DNA of 64,000 nucleotides, from positions 62,001 through 126,000 of the forward strand of contig NZ_JACVAP010000007.1 of NCBI RefSeq assembly GCF_014851915.1, written 5' to 3'. Shown piece by piece: positions 17,327 to 26,501 of the stretch. The translations under genes and the position numbers were made by a program. The notes beneath the pieces are model-generated. The model was not told where the DNA came from. It saw nothing but the letters and a program-made list of their open reading frames with translations, and did not search any database. The first letter of the stretch is position 1. Each line of letters begins with the position of its first letter. This stretch comes from Xanthomonas sp. XNM01 (GTDB lineage: Bacteria > Pseudomonadota > Gammaproteobacteria > Xanthomonadales > Xanthomonadaceae).

Positions 17327-18385
17327 ATGAAGATGATCGTCCGCACCTCCCCCCTGCTGCTCGGCGCGGCCCTGCTGCTCGGCTGCGGCCAGCCGCCGGC
17401 GGCACCGGCTCCGGCGGACGGCAACGCCGCACCCCCGGCCGCGGCGCCGGCCGATGCCGCGCCGCTGCCCGCCGGCTGGCGCCACATCGTCGGCCGCGAC
17501 GTTCCCGATGCCACCGACGTGCCGCGGCAGCAGCTGCCGGCCACGGTGCGCTCGGACGACGATGTCGAGGTCACCGTCAGCGACAGCACCCGCACGATCG
17601 CCGGCGGCGACGACGTGATCGCGGTGATGGAAGCGCTGGGCCTGGACGACCAGGTCTACGCCGCGCCGGAGCGTTCGGCGACCGAGGCCGGGCGCCGGGC
17701 GCCGAAGCATTTCCTGTTCAACCGCAACACCGGCGCCGAGGGCGTGCTGAGCCTGGATGCGACGCTGTTCGTCGGCAACAGCCTGCGCCGCCACGCCGCC
17801 AGCGGCCTGGCCGCCAAGCTGCGCGACGCCGGCCTGGCGACGGTGGTGATCGACGACCTGCAGCCGGCGCCGGACAAGGTGCGCAAGACCGCCGCCGCCT
17901 TCGGCCTGGCCGCGCAGGGCGAGGCGCTGGCCACGCAGGTGCAGGCGCAGATGGACCGCGCCGCGCAGATCGCCGCCGCGCATCCGCACACGCCGCGGGT
18001 GATCCAGGTCTCGGCCAGCGGCGCCGGCGGGCAGCCGACCGTGGCCGGCCGCGACAACGCCGCCGCCGCGATCATCCGGCTGGCCGGCGGCATCAACATC
18101 GGCGACGAGGCCGGCGTGGCCAACTACTCGGCGTTGAGCAACGAGGGCGTGGTCGCCGCAGCCCCGGACGTGATCCTGGTGACCGAGCAGGATCTGCAGC
18201 TGTTCGGCGGCGAAGCCGGCCTGTGGCAGGCCTATCCGACCCTGAAGCAGACGCCGGCCGGTGCCGCCGGCCGGGTCTGGGTGATGCCCGACGTGCAGCT
18301 GAAGTCGACCAGCGTGGCCTCCGGCGCCGGCGCGGTCGCGCTGGCCGAGGCGCTGGCGGAACTGGCGGAGCAGGGCGCGCAGTGA
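17327..18385 (+). CDS. HmuT/FepB-like substrate-binding lipoprotein
   Basis: A 352-residue periplasmic-binding protein of the type that serves FecCD-family importers. The N-terminus is a lipoprotein signal with lipobox LLGC (Cys at about residue 20), followed by an Ala/Pro-rich linker to about residue 50. The binding domain shows the HmuT-like order AVMEALGLDDQVYAA, a GAEGVLSLDATLFVG strand, ANYSALSNEGVVAAAPDVIL and a C-terminal helix. Its substrate may be haem or the ferric siderophore; the HmuT-like segment favours haem, context favours the siderophore. GAGGAA lies 12 bp before the ATG. A TACAAT box at about 17258 could be a -10 element, giving it a promoter separate from the ent genes. Its stop overlaps the permease start. 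Confidence 0.8.
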   Translation: MKMIVRTSPLLLGAALLLGCGQPPAAPAPADGNAAPPAAAPADAAPLPAGWRHIVGRDVPDATDVPRQQLPATVRSDDDVEVTVSDSTRTIAGGDDVIAVMEALGLDDQVYAAPERSATEAGRRAPKHFLFNRNTGAEGVLSLDATLFVGNSLRRHAASGLAAKLRDAGLATVVIDDLQPAPDKVRKTAAAFGLAAQGEALATQVQAQMDRAAQIAAAHPHTPRVIQVSASGAGGQPTVAGRDNAAAAIIRLAGGINIGDEAGVANYSALSNEGVVAAAPDVILVTEQDLQLFGGEAGLWQAYPTLKQTPAGAAGRVWVMPDVQLKSTSVASGAGAVALAEALAELAEQGAQ

Positions 18386-19428
18386 GCCGGGGCTCGATCC
18401 GCCGGCCGAGCGGGCCGTTGCTGTTGTGCGTGGGCCTGGCGCTGCTGCTGCTGGCGATCGTCGCCTCGTTCGCGACCGGGCCGCTGAAGGTCGCGCCGGG
18501 CACGGTGCTGCAGGTGATCGGTGCCCAGCTCGGCCTGGTCGATCCGGCCGGGCTGAGCCAGCGTGACCTGTCGGTGGTGTGGAACCTGCGCATCCCGCGC
18601 GCGCTGCTCGGTGCGCTGGTCGGCGCAGCGCTGGCGATGGCCGGTGCGAGCCTGCAGGGCCTGTTCGGCAATCCGCTGGCCGACCCGGGCATCGTCGGCG
18701 TCACCCAGGGCGCCTCGCTGGGCGCGGTGGCCGCGATCGTGATCGGCGCGACCACGCTCGGCGCCTGGACCATTCCGCTCGCCGCCTTCCTCGGCGGCGC
18801 CGGCGCGACCACGCTGATCTACCTGCTGGCCCGTGCCGGCAGCAGCCGTGGCACCGCCAAGCTGCTGCTGGTCGGCATCGCGGTCGGCGCCGGCTGTTCG
18901 GCGGCGATCGGCTTCTTCACCTACATCGCCGACGACACCCAGCTGCAGTCGCTGGTGTTCTGGCAGATGGGTTCGCTGGCCCGCGCCGACTGGGCCGACC
19001 TGCTCGCCGCGCTGCCGGTGTTCGTGGTCGGCGCGCTGGCGCTGCAGCGGCTGGCCACGCCGCTGGACATGCTGGCGCTGGGCGAGCGCCAGGCCCAGCA
19101 CATCGGCCTGGACGTGCGCCGCACCCGGATCGGCCTGATCGCGCTGAGCGCGCTGCTGGTCGGTGCGGCGGTCGCGTTCGCCGGCTCGGTCGCCTTCGTC
19201 GGCCTGGTGGTGCCGCACTTCGTGCGCCTGCTGGCCGGCCCGGCGCACCGCTGGCTGCTGCCGCTGTCGGCGGTGGGCGGCGCGCTGCTGATCGTCATCG
19301 CCGATACCGCCGCGCGCACCCTGGATCCGCCGGCGGAGATTCCGCTGGGCCTGTTCTCGGCCGCGCTGGGTGCGCCGTTCTTCCTGTGGCTGGTGATGCG
19401 CAGGGCGCCGCGCGGAGGCGCCGCATGA
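18382..19428 (+). CDS. FecCD-family ABC permease (HmuU-like)
   Basis: A 348-residue inner-membrane permease with about ten hydrophobic segments. FecCD-family landmarks are IPRALLGALVGAALAMAGASLQG, NPLADPGIVGVTQGASLGAV, FWQMGSLA, GSVAFVGLVVPHFVRLL and the C-terminal GAPFFLWLVMRR. It imports iron-siderophore or haem across the inner membrane with the ATPase encoded next. The GTG start overlaps the binding-protein stop (GTGA), and its stop overlaps the ATPase start (ATGA), so the three are tightly coupled. Confidence 0.88.
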   Translation: MSRGSIRRPSGPLLLCVGLALLLLAIVASFATGPLKVAPGTVLQVIGAQLGLVDPAGLSQRDLSVVWNLRIPRALLGALVGAALAMAGASLQGLFGNPLADPGIVGVTQGASLGAVAAIVIGATTLGAWTIPLAAFLGGAGATTLIYLLARAGSSRGTAKLLLVGIAVGAGCSAAIGFFTYIADDTQLQSLVFWQMGSLARADWADLLAALPVFVVGALALQRLATPLDMLALGERQAQHIGLDVRRTRIGLIALSALLVGAAVAFAGSVAFVGLVVPHFVRLLAGPAHRWLLPLSAVGGALLIVIADTAARTLDPPAEIPLGLFSAALGAPFFLWLVMRRAPRGGAA

Positions 19429-20195
19429 GCGCGCCGCTGCTGGTGCTGGAGCAGGCCGGGCTGCGCATCGACGGCCGCGCGATCCTGGACGGCATCGACC
19501 TGGCCTTCGCCGCCGGCACGCTGACCGCGCTGGTCGGCCCGAACGGCGCCGGCAAATCTACCCTGCTGGGCCTGTTGTCGGGCGACCACGCGCCGGGCAG
19601 CGGGCGGGTCACGCTCGGTGGCCGCGCGCTGCAGGACTGGAACGCGCGCGCGCTGGCCCGCGAGCGCGCGGTGATGCTGCAGGAGCACGCGGTGCGCTTC
19701 GCCTTCAGCGTCGAGGAAGTCGTGGCGATGGGGCGCCTGCCGCATCCGCCGGATCCGGCCGCCGATGCCGCGCTGGTCGCCTCCGCGATGGACACGGCCG
19801 ATGTCGCCCACCTGGCGCAGCGCGACGTGCAGACCCTGTCCGGCGGCGAAGCGGCGCGCACCGTGTTCGCGCGCGTGCTGGCCCAGGCCACGCCGGTGCT
19901 GCTGCTGGACGAGCCGACCGCCGCGCTCGACCTGCGTCACCAGGAAACCCTGCTGCGCCGCGCGCGCGGCCTGGCCGACGCCGGCGCCTGCGTGATCGTG
20001 GTCCTGCACGACCTGAACCTGGCGGCCGGCTATTCGGATCGCATCGTGATGCTGGCCGATGGCCGGGTCGCCGCCGATGGCAGCCCGCGCGAAGTGCTGA
20101 CCCAGGCCACGATCGAACGCGTCTACCGGCAGGCGGTGCGGGTGATCCCGCACCCGACCCGCGACGTGCCGCTGGTGGTCACCGCCGACGCCTGA
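19425..20195 (+). CDS. HmuV-like ABC transporter ATPase
   Basis: A 256-residue ATPase with Walker A GPNGAGKST near residue 40, the Q-loop MLQEH, signature LSGGEAART, Walker B VLLLDEPTAALD, and the switch His in VLHDLNLAAGYSDR. The ARVLAQ segment after the signature and the DLRHQ stretch after Walker B are typical of the haem-import ATPase HmuV. It is the last + strand gene of the iron locus; 232 bp with no recognised gene separate it from the convergent comF gene. Confidence 0.87.
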   Translation: MSAPLLVLEQAGLRIDGRAILDGIDLAFAAGTLTALVGPNGAGKSTLLGLLSGDHAPGSGRVTLGGRALQDWNARALARERAVMLQEHAVRFAFSVEEVVAMGRLPHPPDPAADAALVASAMDTADVAHLAQRDVQTLSGGEAARTVFARVLAQATPVLLLDEPTAALDLRHQETLLRRARGLADAGACVIVVLHDLNLAAGYSDRIVMLADGRVAADGSPREVLTQATIERVYRQAVRVIPHPTRDVPLVVTADA

Positions 20196-20427
20196 GCGCG
20201 CGGCTGCGGCATCCTGCGACGCGTGCCGGTGGCGCGCATGACCGCATGTCGCGTCTTCAGCCGACCGCGCCCGTGTCTGCGCGCGATCGCGGTACCGCTC
20301 TGGAACGTCGAACGGTCCAAGGTGCAGGACGTGACACCCGCCAGGGCGCCGGCTCCGGTGCCGGCCTTCCTCCTGCGTGCGAACCCCGGTCGTGCGTACA
20401 TCGCTGCACCCGGTCCGTCATCGGGAT

Positions 20428-21192
20428 TCACGGCACCCGCGCGCAGACCCAGGCATCGACCCGGTGCACACCGGACAGGCGCAGCACCCTCGCGGCGGCC
20501 TCCAGGGTGGAACCGGTGGTCATCACGTCGTCGACCAGCACCACGTGGTCGGGCAGGATCGGCGCGGCATGCACCAGGTCGCGGCCGAGCGCGAACGCGC
20601 CGCGCAGGTTGCGTCGCCGGTCCGGGGCATCGAGGTCGGACTGCGCGCTGGTGGCCCGGGTCCGGACCAGGCCGTTGCGCAGCAGCGGCACGTCGAACGC
20701 CCTGGCCAGCGGCCGCGCCAGTTCGAGCGCCTGGTCGTAGCCGCGCCGCCGCAGCCGCGCCCGGTGCAACGGCACCGGCACCAGCGCCTGCGGGCGCGGC
20801 AGCCCGGCGAAGGCCTCGATCATCAGCCCGGACAGCAGCCGCCCGGCCGGCAGGTCGCGATGGAACTTCAGCCGCGGCAGCAGCCGGTCCAGCGGCGGCG
20901 CGTAGAGGAACGCGGCGTGGGCGGCGTCCAGCGCCGGCGGATGCCGCTGGCAGTGGCCGCAGACGCCCGGCAGCGGCAGGGGCAGCGCACAGCGCCGGCA
21001 CGCGCTGCGCAGCACCGGCAGCGCCTGCCGGCATGCCTCGCACAGGTCGCGCCCGGCGTCGCCGGCCTCGTCGCAGACCAGACAGCGCCGCGGCAGCAGC
21101 CAGTCGCTGCGGACCAGGCGGCGCAGTCCGGCCAGCAGGCGCGGCCAGCGCGGATCGGGCGTGGGAGAGGGCGGTGGCGTCGGTCCGGACAT
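20428..21192 (-). CDS. comF: ComF-family amidophosphoribosyltransferase-like competence protein
   Basis: A 254-residue ComF/GntX-type protein. Its N-terminal part has a zinc-finger set of Cys pairs (CLVC, LCEAC, CRRC, CGHC). The C-terminal half is a type I phosphoribosyltransferase domain with the PRPP loop [13 protein letters not shown] near residue 220, plus [19 protein letters not shown]. In naturally transformable bacteria ComF acts in uptake or processing of single-stranded DNA (family knowledge). It is divergent from bioF with a 290-bp gap; I recall comF beside biotin genes in xanthomonads. Confidence 0.9.
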   Translation of the reverse strand: MSGPTPPPSPTPDPRWPRLLAGLRRLVRSDWLLPRRCLVCDEAGDAGRDLCEACRQALPVLRSACRRCALPLPLPGVCGHCQRHPPALDAAHAAFLYAPPLDRLLPRLKFHRDLPAGRLLSGLMIEAFAGLPRPQALVPVPLHRARLRRRGYDQALELARPLARAFDVPLLRNGLVRTRATSAQSDLDAPDRRRNLRGAFALGRDLVHAAPILPDHVVLVDDVMTTGSTLEAAARVLRLSGVHRVDAWVCARVP

Positions 21193-21482
21193 GGCCCACA
21201 GTGACCGGCGTGTGCAGCGGCGGCCATCGGAAAACGGCGTCCACGCGCATCAGGAAACCGACACCGCGCGGCTGGGCGATCGCCGCATCCAGGCCGGACC
21301 GAGGCCACGGCGCCATGCGTCGCGGCGGTCCGCGAGGTGGAGCGGGCCGCGGCATAATCGGAGCAAGGCCGGTCCCGGGGTGGGAACGGCGCAGGAACGG
21401 CCGGCGGCAGCGTCGTCGCATGCGGAGCGCCGGCGGTCCGGCGCCCGCGGGCCGCTGCCGTCTTCGTAGGGAGGAACCGCCG

Positions 21483-22682
21483 GTGAGCCGCATCGACATC
21501 CACGCACGCCTGGCCGCACGGCGCCGGCTGCGCACCGCGCTGGGCCGCGGGCAGGTCCTGCGCAGCGTGAGCCGACGCGACGGGGTCCGGGTGGAGCTCG
21601 ACGGCCGCTGGCTGACCGGATTCGGCGGCGACGATCATCTGGGCCTGGCCCAGCAGTTCGAGGTCGGCGCCGCGCTGCAGGATGCGGCCGCGCGCGAAGG
21701 CTTCGGTGCGAGCGCGCCCGCAGCCTGCACCGGCCGGCATGCGCTGCATGCGCAGCTCGAGCAGGAACTGGCCGACTGGCTGGGCTATCCGTGCGCGCGG
21801 CTGTTCGGCGACGGCTACGCGGCCAGCCTGGCGGTGCAGCAGGCCCTGCTCGAGGACGAGGACGTGTGCGTCCAGGACCGGCTCAACCACGCCGGCCTGG
21901 TCGACGCCACCCGCCTGGCCGGCGCGCGCCTGCGCCGGTATCCGCATCTGGACGCCGAAGGCGCGATGCGCCAGCTGCGCCAGGCCGGCAGCGGTGCGGC
22001 GATGCTGGCCACCGACGCGGTGTTCGGCATGGACGGCGATCTGGCGCCGCTGCGCGCGTTGTCGCTGGTCGCGCGCACCACGCAGGCGCTGCTGTACGTG
22101 GACGATGCCCACGGCGTCGGCGTGCTCGGTCCGGAGGGACGCGGCTGCGTCGCCGAGGCCGGGCTCGGCGTCGCCGAGGTGCCGCTGCAGCAGGTGTCGC
22201 TGGGCACCGCGCTCGGCGGCTACGGCGCGGTGCTGGTGGGCGACGCGGACCTGGTCGAGCATGTCGCGGCCACCGCGACCGCCAGCCTGCAGACGACCGC
22301 GCTGCCTCCGGCCCTGGCGGCCGCGTCGCTGGCCGCGCTGCGGCTGGCGCGTCGCGACGACTGGCGGCGCGACCGCATCGCCGAACTGGTCGCGCTGTTC
22401 CGCGCCGGCGCCGGCCGGCTGGGCCTGGACCTGACCGCCTCGTCCACGCCGATCCAGCCGATCCTGTGCGGCGACGAGATCACCACGGTGGCGATGTCGC
22501 AGGCGCTGGAGCGTGCCGGATTCCTGGTGCCGGCGGTGCGTCCGCCCATGGTGCCGGAGGGGCGCTCGCGGCTGCGGGTGAGCCTGACCGCGCTGCATAC
22601 GCCCGCCCAGGTGCAGGCGCTGCTGGAGGCGGTCGCGGCCGCCCGCGAGCACCCGCCACAGGTGCGCGGCGCCGTCGCCTGA
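21483..22682 (+). CDS. bioF: BioF-like 8-amino-7-oxononanoate synthase homologue lacking the PLP lysine
   Basis: A 399-residue alpha-oxoamine-synthase fold protein aligned with BioF along its length: DGDLAPL after the FGMDG strand, the cofactor-ring motif [11 protein letters not shown] (D207, H210) and [22 protein letters not shown]. The PLP-binding motif, normally T-L-G-K-A-L-G-G, reads SLGTALGG, so the Schiff-base Lys is T242. The whole protein has no Lys codon. The His that stacks on PLP (E. coli His133) aligns with A81. Normal BioF joins pimeloyl-ACP and alanine; this one should be unable to form the internal aldimine. The frame is intact and codon use matches its neighbours, so this is not a decayed reading frame. 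The GTG start has AGGGAGG 8 bp upstream; a CATAAT at 21353 may be a -10 box. Confidence 0.85.
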   Translation: MSRIDIHARLAARRRLRTALGRGQVLRSVSRRDGVRVELDGRWLTGFGGDDHLGLAQQFEVGAALQDAAAREGFGASAPAACTGRHALHAQLEQELADWLGYPCARLFGDGYAASLAVQQALLEDEDVCVQDRLNHAGLVDATRLAGARLRRYPHLDAEGAMRQLRQAGSGAAMLATDAVFGMDGDLAPLRALSLVARTTQALLYVDDAHGVGVLGPEGRGCVAEAGLGVAEVPLQQVSLGTALGGYGAVLVGDADLVEHVAATATASLQTTALPPALAAASLAALRLARRDDWRRDRIAELVALFRAGAGRLGLDLTASSTPIQPILCGDEITTVAMSQALERAGFLVPAVRPPMVPEGRSRLRVSLTALHTPAQVQALLEAVAAAREHPPQVRGAVA

Positions 22683-22728
22683 GCCGTCCCGGCCGCGGCA
22701 CGCCGATGCGATCGGCGACAATGCGCGC

Positions 22729-23493
22729 ATGCATATCGAGACCCATGGCCACGGCCGCGACCTGGTCCTGATCCACGGCTGGGCGCTGCACGGCGGCGTG
22801 TTCGCGCCGCTGCTCGAGCGTCTGGCCGACCGCTTCCGCCTGCATCTGGTCGACCTGCCCGGGCACGGCCACAGCCGCGGCAGCGCGACGCCGCTGGCAC
22901 TGGCCAGCGTGGTCAGCGAGATCGGCGCACGCACGCCGCCGGCGCTGTGGCTGGGCTGGTCGCTGGGCGGACTGTTCGCGCTGCGCGCCGCCGCGACCCT
23001 GCCCACCGTGCGCGGCCTGGCGATGATCGCCAGCACGCCGCGCTTCGTGAAAGGCGGGCAGTGGGCGCATGCGGTCGCGCCGGAGGTGTTCGCGCGCTTC
23101 GGCCAGGATCTGGGCGAGGACTATGCCGGCACCCTGGAGCGCTTCATCGCGCTGGACACGCTGGGCAGCGAACAGGGCCGCGACGAACTCGCGGCGATGC
23201 GCGCGCTGCTGCATGCGCGCGGCGCGCCGGATCCGGCCGCGCTGCAGCAGGGCCTGCACCTGCTCGGGCACAGCGACCTGCGGCGCAGCCTGCCGGCACT
23301 GCGCGTGCCGAGCCTGTGGCTGGCCGGACGCCGCGACCGGCTGGTGCCGCCGGCCGGCATGCGCGATGCCGCGGCGCTGGCGCCGGGTGCGCGCTTCATC
23401 GAGATCGCCGGCGGCGGGCACGCACCGTTTCTCGCGCATGCCGACCAGGTTGCGGCGGCGCTGGCCGCTTTCGCCGACAATGACGTGCCCTGA
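22729..23493 (+). CDS. bioH: Pimeloyl-ACP methyl ester carboxylesterase (BioH)
   Basis: A 254-residue alpha/beta hydrolase of the BioH type. The oxyanion-hole segment LIHGWALHGGVF, nucleophile elbow GWSLGG (Ser near 82), acid in AGRRDRLVPP and His in GGGHAPFLAH form a complete catalytic triad. BioH cleaves the methyl ester of pimeloyl-ACP to end the BioC-initiated pimelate branch. It starts 46 bp after bioF; a GACAAT about 9 bp before the ATG could be a -10 element, but an operon with bioF is more likely. bioC follows after 22 bp. Confidence 0.9.
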   Translation: MHIETHGHGRDLVLIHGWALHGGVFAPLLERLADRFRLHLVDLPGHGHSRGSATPLALASVVSEIGARTPPALWLGWSLGGLFALRAAATLPTVRGLAMIASTPRFVKGGQWAHAVAPEVFARFGQDLGEDYAGTLERFIALDTLGSEQGRDELAAMRALLHARGAPDPAALQQGLHLLGHSDLRRSLPALRVPSLWLAGRRDRLVPPAGMRDAAALAPGARFIEIAGGGHAPFLAHADQVAAALAAFADNDVP

Positions 23494-23515
23494 GCCGCTG
23501 CGGTCCCGCGTTCCG

Positions 23516-24397
23516 ATGGATCCCCTGTTCGATTCCCGCCATCTCCGCCGCGCCTTCGCGCGCGCGGCCGCCGGCTACGATGCCGCCGCCGCCCTGCAGC
23601 AGGAGGTCGGCACGCGCCTGCTCGGCTCGCTCGAGTATCTGGACGACACCGTGCCGCAGGTGGTGCTGGACGTCGGCAGCGGCACCGGCCACGCGGCCGC
23701 GGCGATGAAGAAGCGCTGGCCGAAGGCGCAGGTGCTGGCGCTGGACGTCTCGGCGCCGATGCTGCGCCAGGCGAAGAAGCAGGCCGGCTGGTGGAAGCCG
23801 TTCTCGCGCCTGGCCGCCGACGCGCGCGCGCTGCCGCTGGCCGATGGCAGCGTCGACCTGATCCACAGCAACCTGTGCCTGCAGTGGATCGACGATCTGC
23901 CCGCGGTGTTCGCCGGGTTCCGGCGCGTGCTCAAGCCCGGCGGCCTGCTGCTGTGTTCGAGCTTCGGTCCCGACACCCTGGTCGAACTGCGCGAGGCCTT
24001 CGCGCAGGCCGACCACGCGCCGCACGTCAGCCCGTTCGCGACCATCGCCCAGTTCGGCGATGCGCTGATGGCGGCCGGCTTCCGCGACCCGGTGCTGGAC
24101 CGCGACCTGTTCACCCTGACCTATCCCGACCTGCCCGCGCTGATGCGCGAGCTGCGTGCGATGGGCGCGACCAATGCGCTGGCCACGCGCCGCCGGACCC
24201 TGACCGGGCGCGGCCGCTTCAGTGCCGCCGCCGCGGCCTACGAACCGCTGCGCACGGCCGGCGGCACCCTGCCCAGCAGCTGGGACGTGCTGTACGCGCA
24301 TGCCTGGTCGCCCGACCCGGGCGCGCCGATCCGCCAGCAGGGCATGGACGTGGCCAGCGTGCCGGTCTCGCGGATCCCGATCCGCCGGCGCGAGTAG
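23516..24397 (+). CDS. bioC: Malonyl-ACP O-methyltransferase (BioC)
   Basis: A 293-residue SAM-dependent methyltransferase. The N-terminus FDSRHLRRAFARAAAGYD is the BioC hallmark, followed by SAM motif VLDVGSGTGHAAA, LALDVSAPML, the HSNLCLQWIDDL segment and PGGLLLCSSFGPDTL. BioC methylates malonyl-ACP so that pimelate can be built by fatty acid synthesis. The chosen ATG gives the canonical N-terminus; an in-frame ATG at 23480 would overlap bioH and adds an unconserved stretch. Together with bioH, the upstream pimelate step looks intact, in contrast to the altered BioF. Confidence 0.9.
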   Translation: MDPLFDSRHLRRAFARAAAGYDAAAALQQEVGTRLLGSLEYLDDTVPQVVLDVGSGTGHAAAAMKKRWPKAQVLALDVSAPMLRQAKKQAGWWKPFSRLAADARALPLADGSVDLIHSNLCLQWIDDLPAVFAGFRRVLKPGGLLLCSSFGPDTLVELREAFAQADHAPHVSPFATIAQFGDALMAAGFRDPVLDRDLFTLTYPDLPALMRELRAMGATNALATRRRTLTGRGRFSAAAAAYEPLRTAGGTLPSSWDVLYAHAWSPDPGAPIRQQGMDVASVPVSRIPIRRRE

Positions 24398-24462
24398 CCA
24401 CGGCGTCCGCGCATGCCTTCCGTCCGGCCAGCCGGTTCCTTCCCCCTTCGCCTCCCGCCCCC

Positions 24463-25368
24463 ATGATCAAGTGGCTGCTCGTCACCCTGTTCGTCGCCTC
24501 GGCGCTGCACGTGCATTACCGCGGCCGCGTCCGCCACCGGCTCAGCCGCCAGCTGCTGGACCATTCGACCTTCATGGCGCCGATCAACTCGGTGATGTAC
24601 CTGTGCTCGCGGGTGCCGACCACCCCGTTCATCGATCCGGACCGCGAGTTCCCCGAGCTGCTGCCGCTGCGCACGCACTGGACCACGATCCGCGACGAGG
24701 CCCTCGCGCTGCAGGAGATGAAGAAGATCCGCGCCGCGGACGGCTACACCGACGTCGGCTTCAACTCGTTCTTCCGCCGCGGCTGGAAGCGCTTCTACCT
24801 GAAGTGGTACGGCACCGCGCATCCGTCGGCGGCGGCGCTGTGCCCGCAGACCACCGCGCTGCTGGCCTCGATCCCCACGGTGAAGGCCGCGATGTTCGCC
24901 GAGCTGCCGCCGGGCAGCGAGCTGCGCCCGCACCGCGACCCGTTCGCCGGCTCGATCCGGCTGCACCTGGGCCTGGCCACGCCCAACGACGACCGCTGCT
25001 ACATCGAGGTCGACGGCCAGCGCCACAGCTGGCGCGACGGCGCGTGGACGATGTTCGACGAGACCTACATCCACCACGCGCGCAACGACAGCCAGAGCGA
25101 CCGCATCATCCTGTTCTGCGACATCGAGCGGCCGATGCGCTGGCGCTGGGCGCAGGCGCTGAACCGGCTGGTCGGGCGCACCCTGCTGGCGGCCGGCGCC
25201 TCGCCCAACCAGGACGGCGACGGCACCGGCGGCATCAACCGCGCGTTCCGCTACTTCTACGTGGTCCGGCTGAAGGCCAAGGCGCTGAAGGAGCGCAACA
25301 ACCCGCTCTACCAGTTCCTGAAATGGAGCCTGTTCGCGCTGGTGGTGGTCGGCATCATCCTGCTGTGA
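24463..25368 (+). CDS. lpxO: LpxO-like lipid A 2-hydroxylase (Fe/2-oxoglutarate dioxygenase)
   Basis: A 301-residue aspartyl/asparaginyl beta-hydroxylase-family protein, almost exactly the length of Salmonella LpxO. It begins and ends with hydrophobic segments (IKWLLVTLFVASALHV and FLKWSLFALVVVGIILL) and carries the iron motif HRDPF with the distal His in YIHHARND, then an Arg-containing strand. LpxO hydroxylates a secondary acyl chain of lipid A at the inner membrane. The start at 24463 gives the N-terminal membrane anchor. It follows bioC by 65 bp. The convergent NTF2-like gene ends 45 bp later. Confidence 0.87.
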   Translation: MIKWLLVTLFVASALHVHYRGRVRHRLSRQLLDHSTFMAPINSVMYLCSRVPTTPFIDPDREFPELLPLRTHWTTIRDEALALQEMKKIRAADGYTDVGFNSFFRRGWKRFYLKWYGTAHPSAAALCPQTTALLASIPTVKAAMFAELPPGSELRPHRDPFAGSIRLHLGLATPNDDRCYIEVDGQRHSWRDGAWTMFDETYIHHARNDSQSDRIILFCDIERPMRWRWAQALNRLVGRTLLAAGASPNQDGDGTGGINRAFRYFYVVRLKAKALKERNNPLYQFLKWSLFALVVVGIILL

Positions 25369-25382
25369 GGCCTGGCGCGCGG

Positions 25383-25401
25383 CGGCGGTGCGGCCCCGCC
25401 G
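25383..25401. terminator. Candidate bidirectional hairpin between convergent genes
   Basis: CGGCGG (25383-25388) can pair with CCGCCG (25396-25401) across a 7-nt loop in the 45-bp gap between the convergent lpxO and NTF2-like genes. The stem is short and there is no T-run, so this is only a suggestion. Confidence 0.3.
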
Positions 25402-25413
25402 ACGCCGGACGTC

Positions 25414-25839
25414 TCAGGACACCTGGGCGATCCAGTCCTGCAGGTTGTAGTAGTTGCTGACCCGGGCGATGCGGTCGCCACGGATCTCGAAGAACGCGCC
25501 GCCCGGCAGCACGTAGGTCTGGCCGCGCGCCGGCGGCAGGCCTTCGTCGTCGCGCAGGTACTCGCCGTGCACGACGTACTCGGCCGCGGCCCGGTCGCCG
25601 TCGTCGCTGGCCATCACCACGATGTCGCGCAGCTGCTCGCGGTAGCTGCCGTCCATGCGCTGCATGAAGGCGGCGAAGGCCTCGCGTCCGGTCTCGCGGG
25701 CGCCCTGGTTGAGGTCGTGGGCCACGTCGTCGTCCAGCAGCGCGAGCATCGCCTCGCGGTCGCCACGGTTGAAGGCGGCGTAGTAGGCGAGCACCAGTTC
25801 GATGGTGCGGTCCTGGCGGCGGCTGCCGTCGATCTTCAT
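25414..25839 (-). CDS. NTF2-like/SnoaL-type small protein
   Basis: A 141-residue protein of the NTF2-like cone-shaped fold (ketosteroid-isomerase/SnoaL group): the opening helix LVLAYYAAFNRGDREAMLALLDDDVAHD and the closing strands FFEIRGDRIARVSNYYNLQDW are characteristic. Members are enzymes or ligand-binding proteins of very varied function, so the substrate cannot be stated. The ATG at 25839 was chosen because it begins just before the first conserved helix; the frame upstream runs into the promoter region. It lies 56 bp downstream of the YdcF-like gene on the same strand. Confidence 0.75.
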   Translation of the reverse strand: MKIDGSRRQDRTIELVLAYYAAFNRGDREAMLALLDDDVAHDLNQGARETGREAFAAFMQRMDGSYREQLRDIVVMASDDGDRAAAEYVVHGEYLRDDEGLPPARGQTYVLPGGAFFEIRGDRIARVSNYYNLQDWIAQVS

Positions 25840-25895
25840 GACAGGGTCCTGGGGTCCGTGCGGGGGCGCCCATGATACGGCGCCCGGCGCGATGC

Positions 25896-26501
25896 TCAGG
25901 CGCCCTTGGCGACCAGGTCGCGGTGGAAGAAGTAGACCTCCTGCAGCAGGAACTTCCACTGGGTCTGGAAACTGCGGAAGCGCGTGCTCGGCGTGGGCGA
26001 GCCGACCGCGTCGATGCCCAGCTCGCGGCACAGCCGCAACGCGCGCGCCATGTGCAGCGGGTCGCTGACCACGATCGCCCGGTGCAGGCCGGCCTGCTGC
26101 ATCACGCTGCGCGCTTCGACCAGGTTCTGCCGGGTGGTGCGCGAGCGGGTCTCGATCAGGATCGCCGAGGCCGGGATCTCCGCGCGCAGCGCGTAGCGGC
26201 GCGCGACCTGCGACTCGGCGAAGCGCGCGCCGGTACCGTAGCCGCCGGTGAACAGCAGCGTCGGCGCATAGCCGGCGCGGTACAGGTCCAGCCCGTGGCG
26301 GATCCGCTCCTCGAACACCGGCGACGGGCGCGCATCGTAGGCGGCGGCGCCGAGCACGATGATCGCGTCGGCATCGATGGCCTGGTCGCGCTGCCCGACC
26401 CAGACGATCCAGGCCGCGACCGCGCCAAGCCACAGCAGCAGCAGCACGGTCAGCCGCCACAGCCAGCCGAAGGCGCCGCGACGGCGCTTGCCCTTCACCA
26501 T
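25896..26501 (-). CDS. YdcF/SanA-family (DUF218) membrane protein
   Basis: A 201-residue protein with one N-terminal transmembrane helix (LWRLTVLLLLWLGAVAAWIVWV) and a DUF218 domain: ADAIIVLGAA, GLDLYRAGYAPTLLFTGGYG, ETRSRTTRQNLVEAR and AIVVSDPLHMARAL. Family members such as SanA, ElyC and YdcF affect envelope integrity or bind SAM, but no reaction is certain. The start overlaps the end of the upstream PLP-enzyme gene by 7 bp, so they are probably co-expressed. Confidence 0.85.
   Translation of the reverse strand: MVKGKRRRGAFGWLWRLTVLLLLWLGAVAAWIVWVGQRDQAIDADAIIVLGAAAYDARPSPVFEERIRHGLDLYRAGYAPTLLFTGGYGTGARFAESQVARRYALRAEIPASAILIETRSRTTRQNLVEARSVMQQAGLHRAIVVSDPLHMARALRLCRELGIDAVGSPTPSTRFRSFQTQWKFLLQEVYFFHRDLVAKGA

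Noticed and set aside
22200-22211. Sequencing error or pseudogene as explanation for the missing BioF lysine
   Set aside because: Two bases would have to be wrong in one codon, the frame is intact over 399 codons, the stacking His is also replaced, and no Lys occurs anywhere in the protein. Resequencing remains a sensible check.
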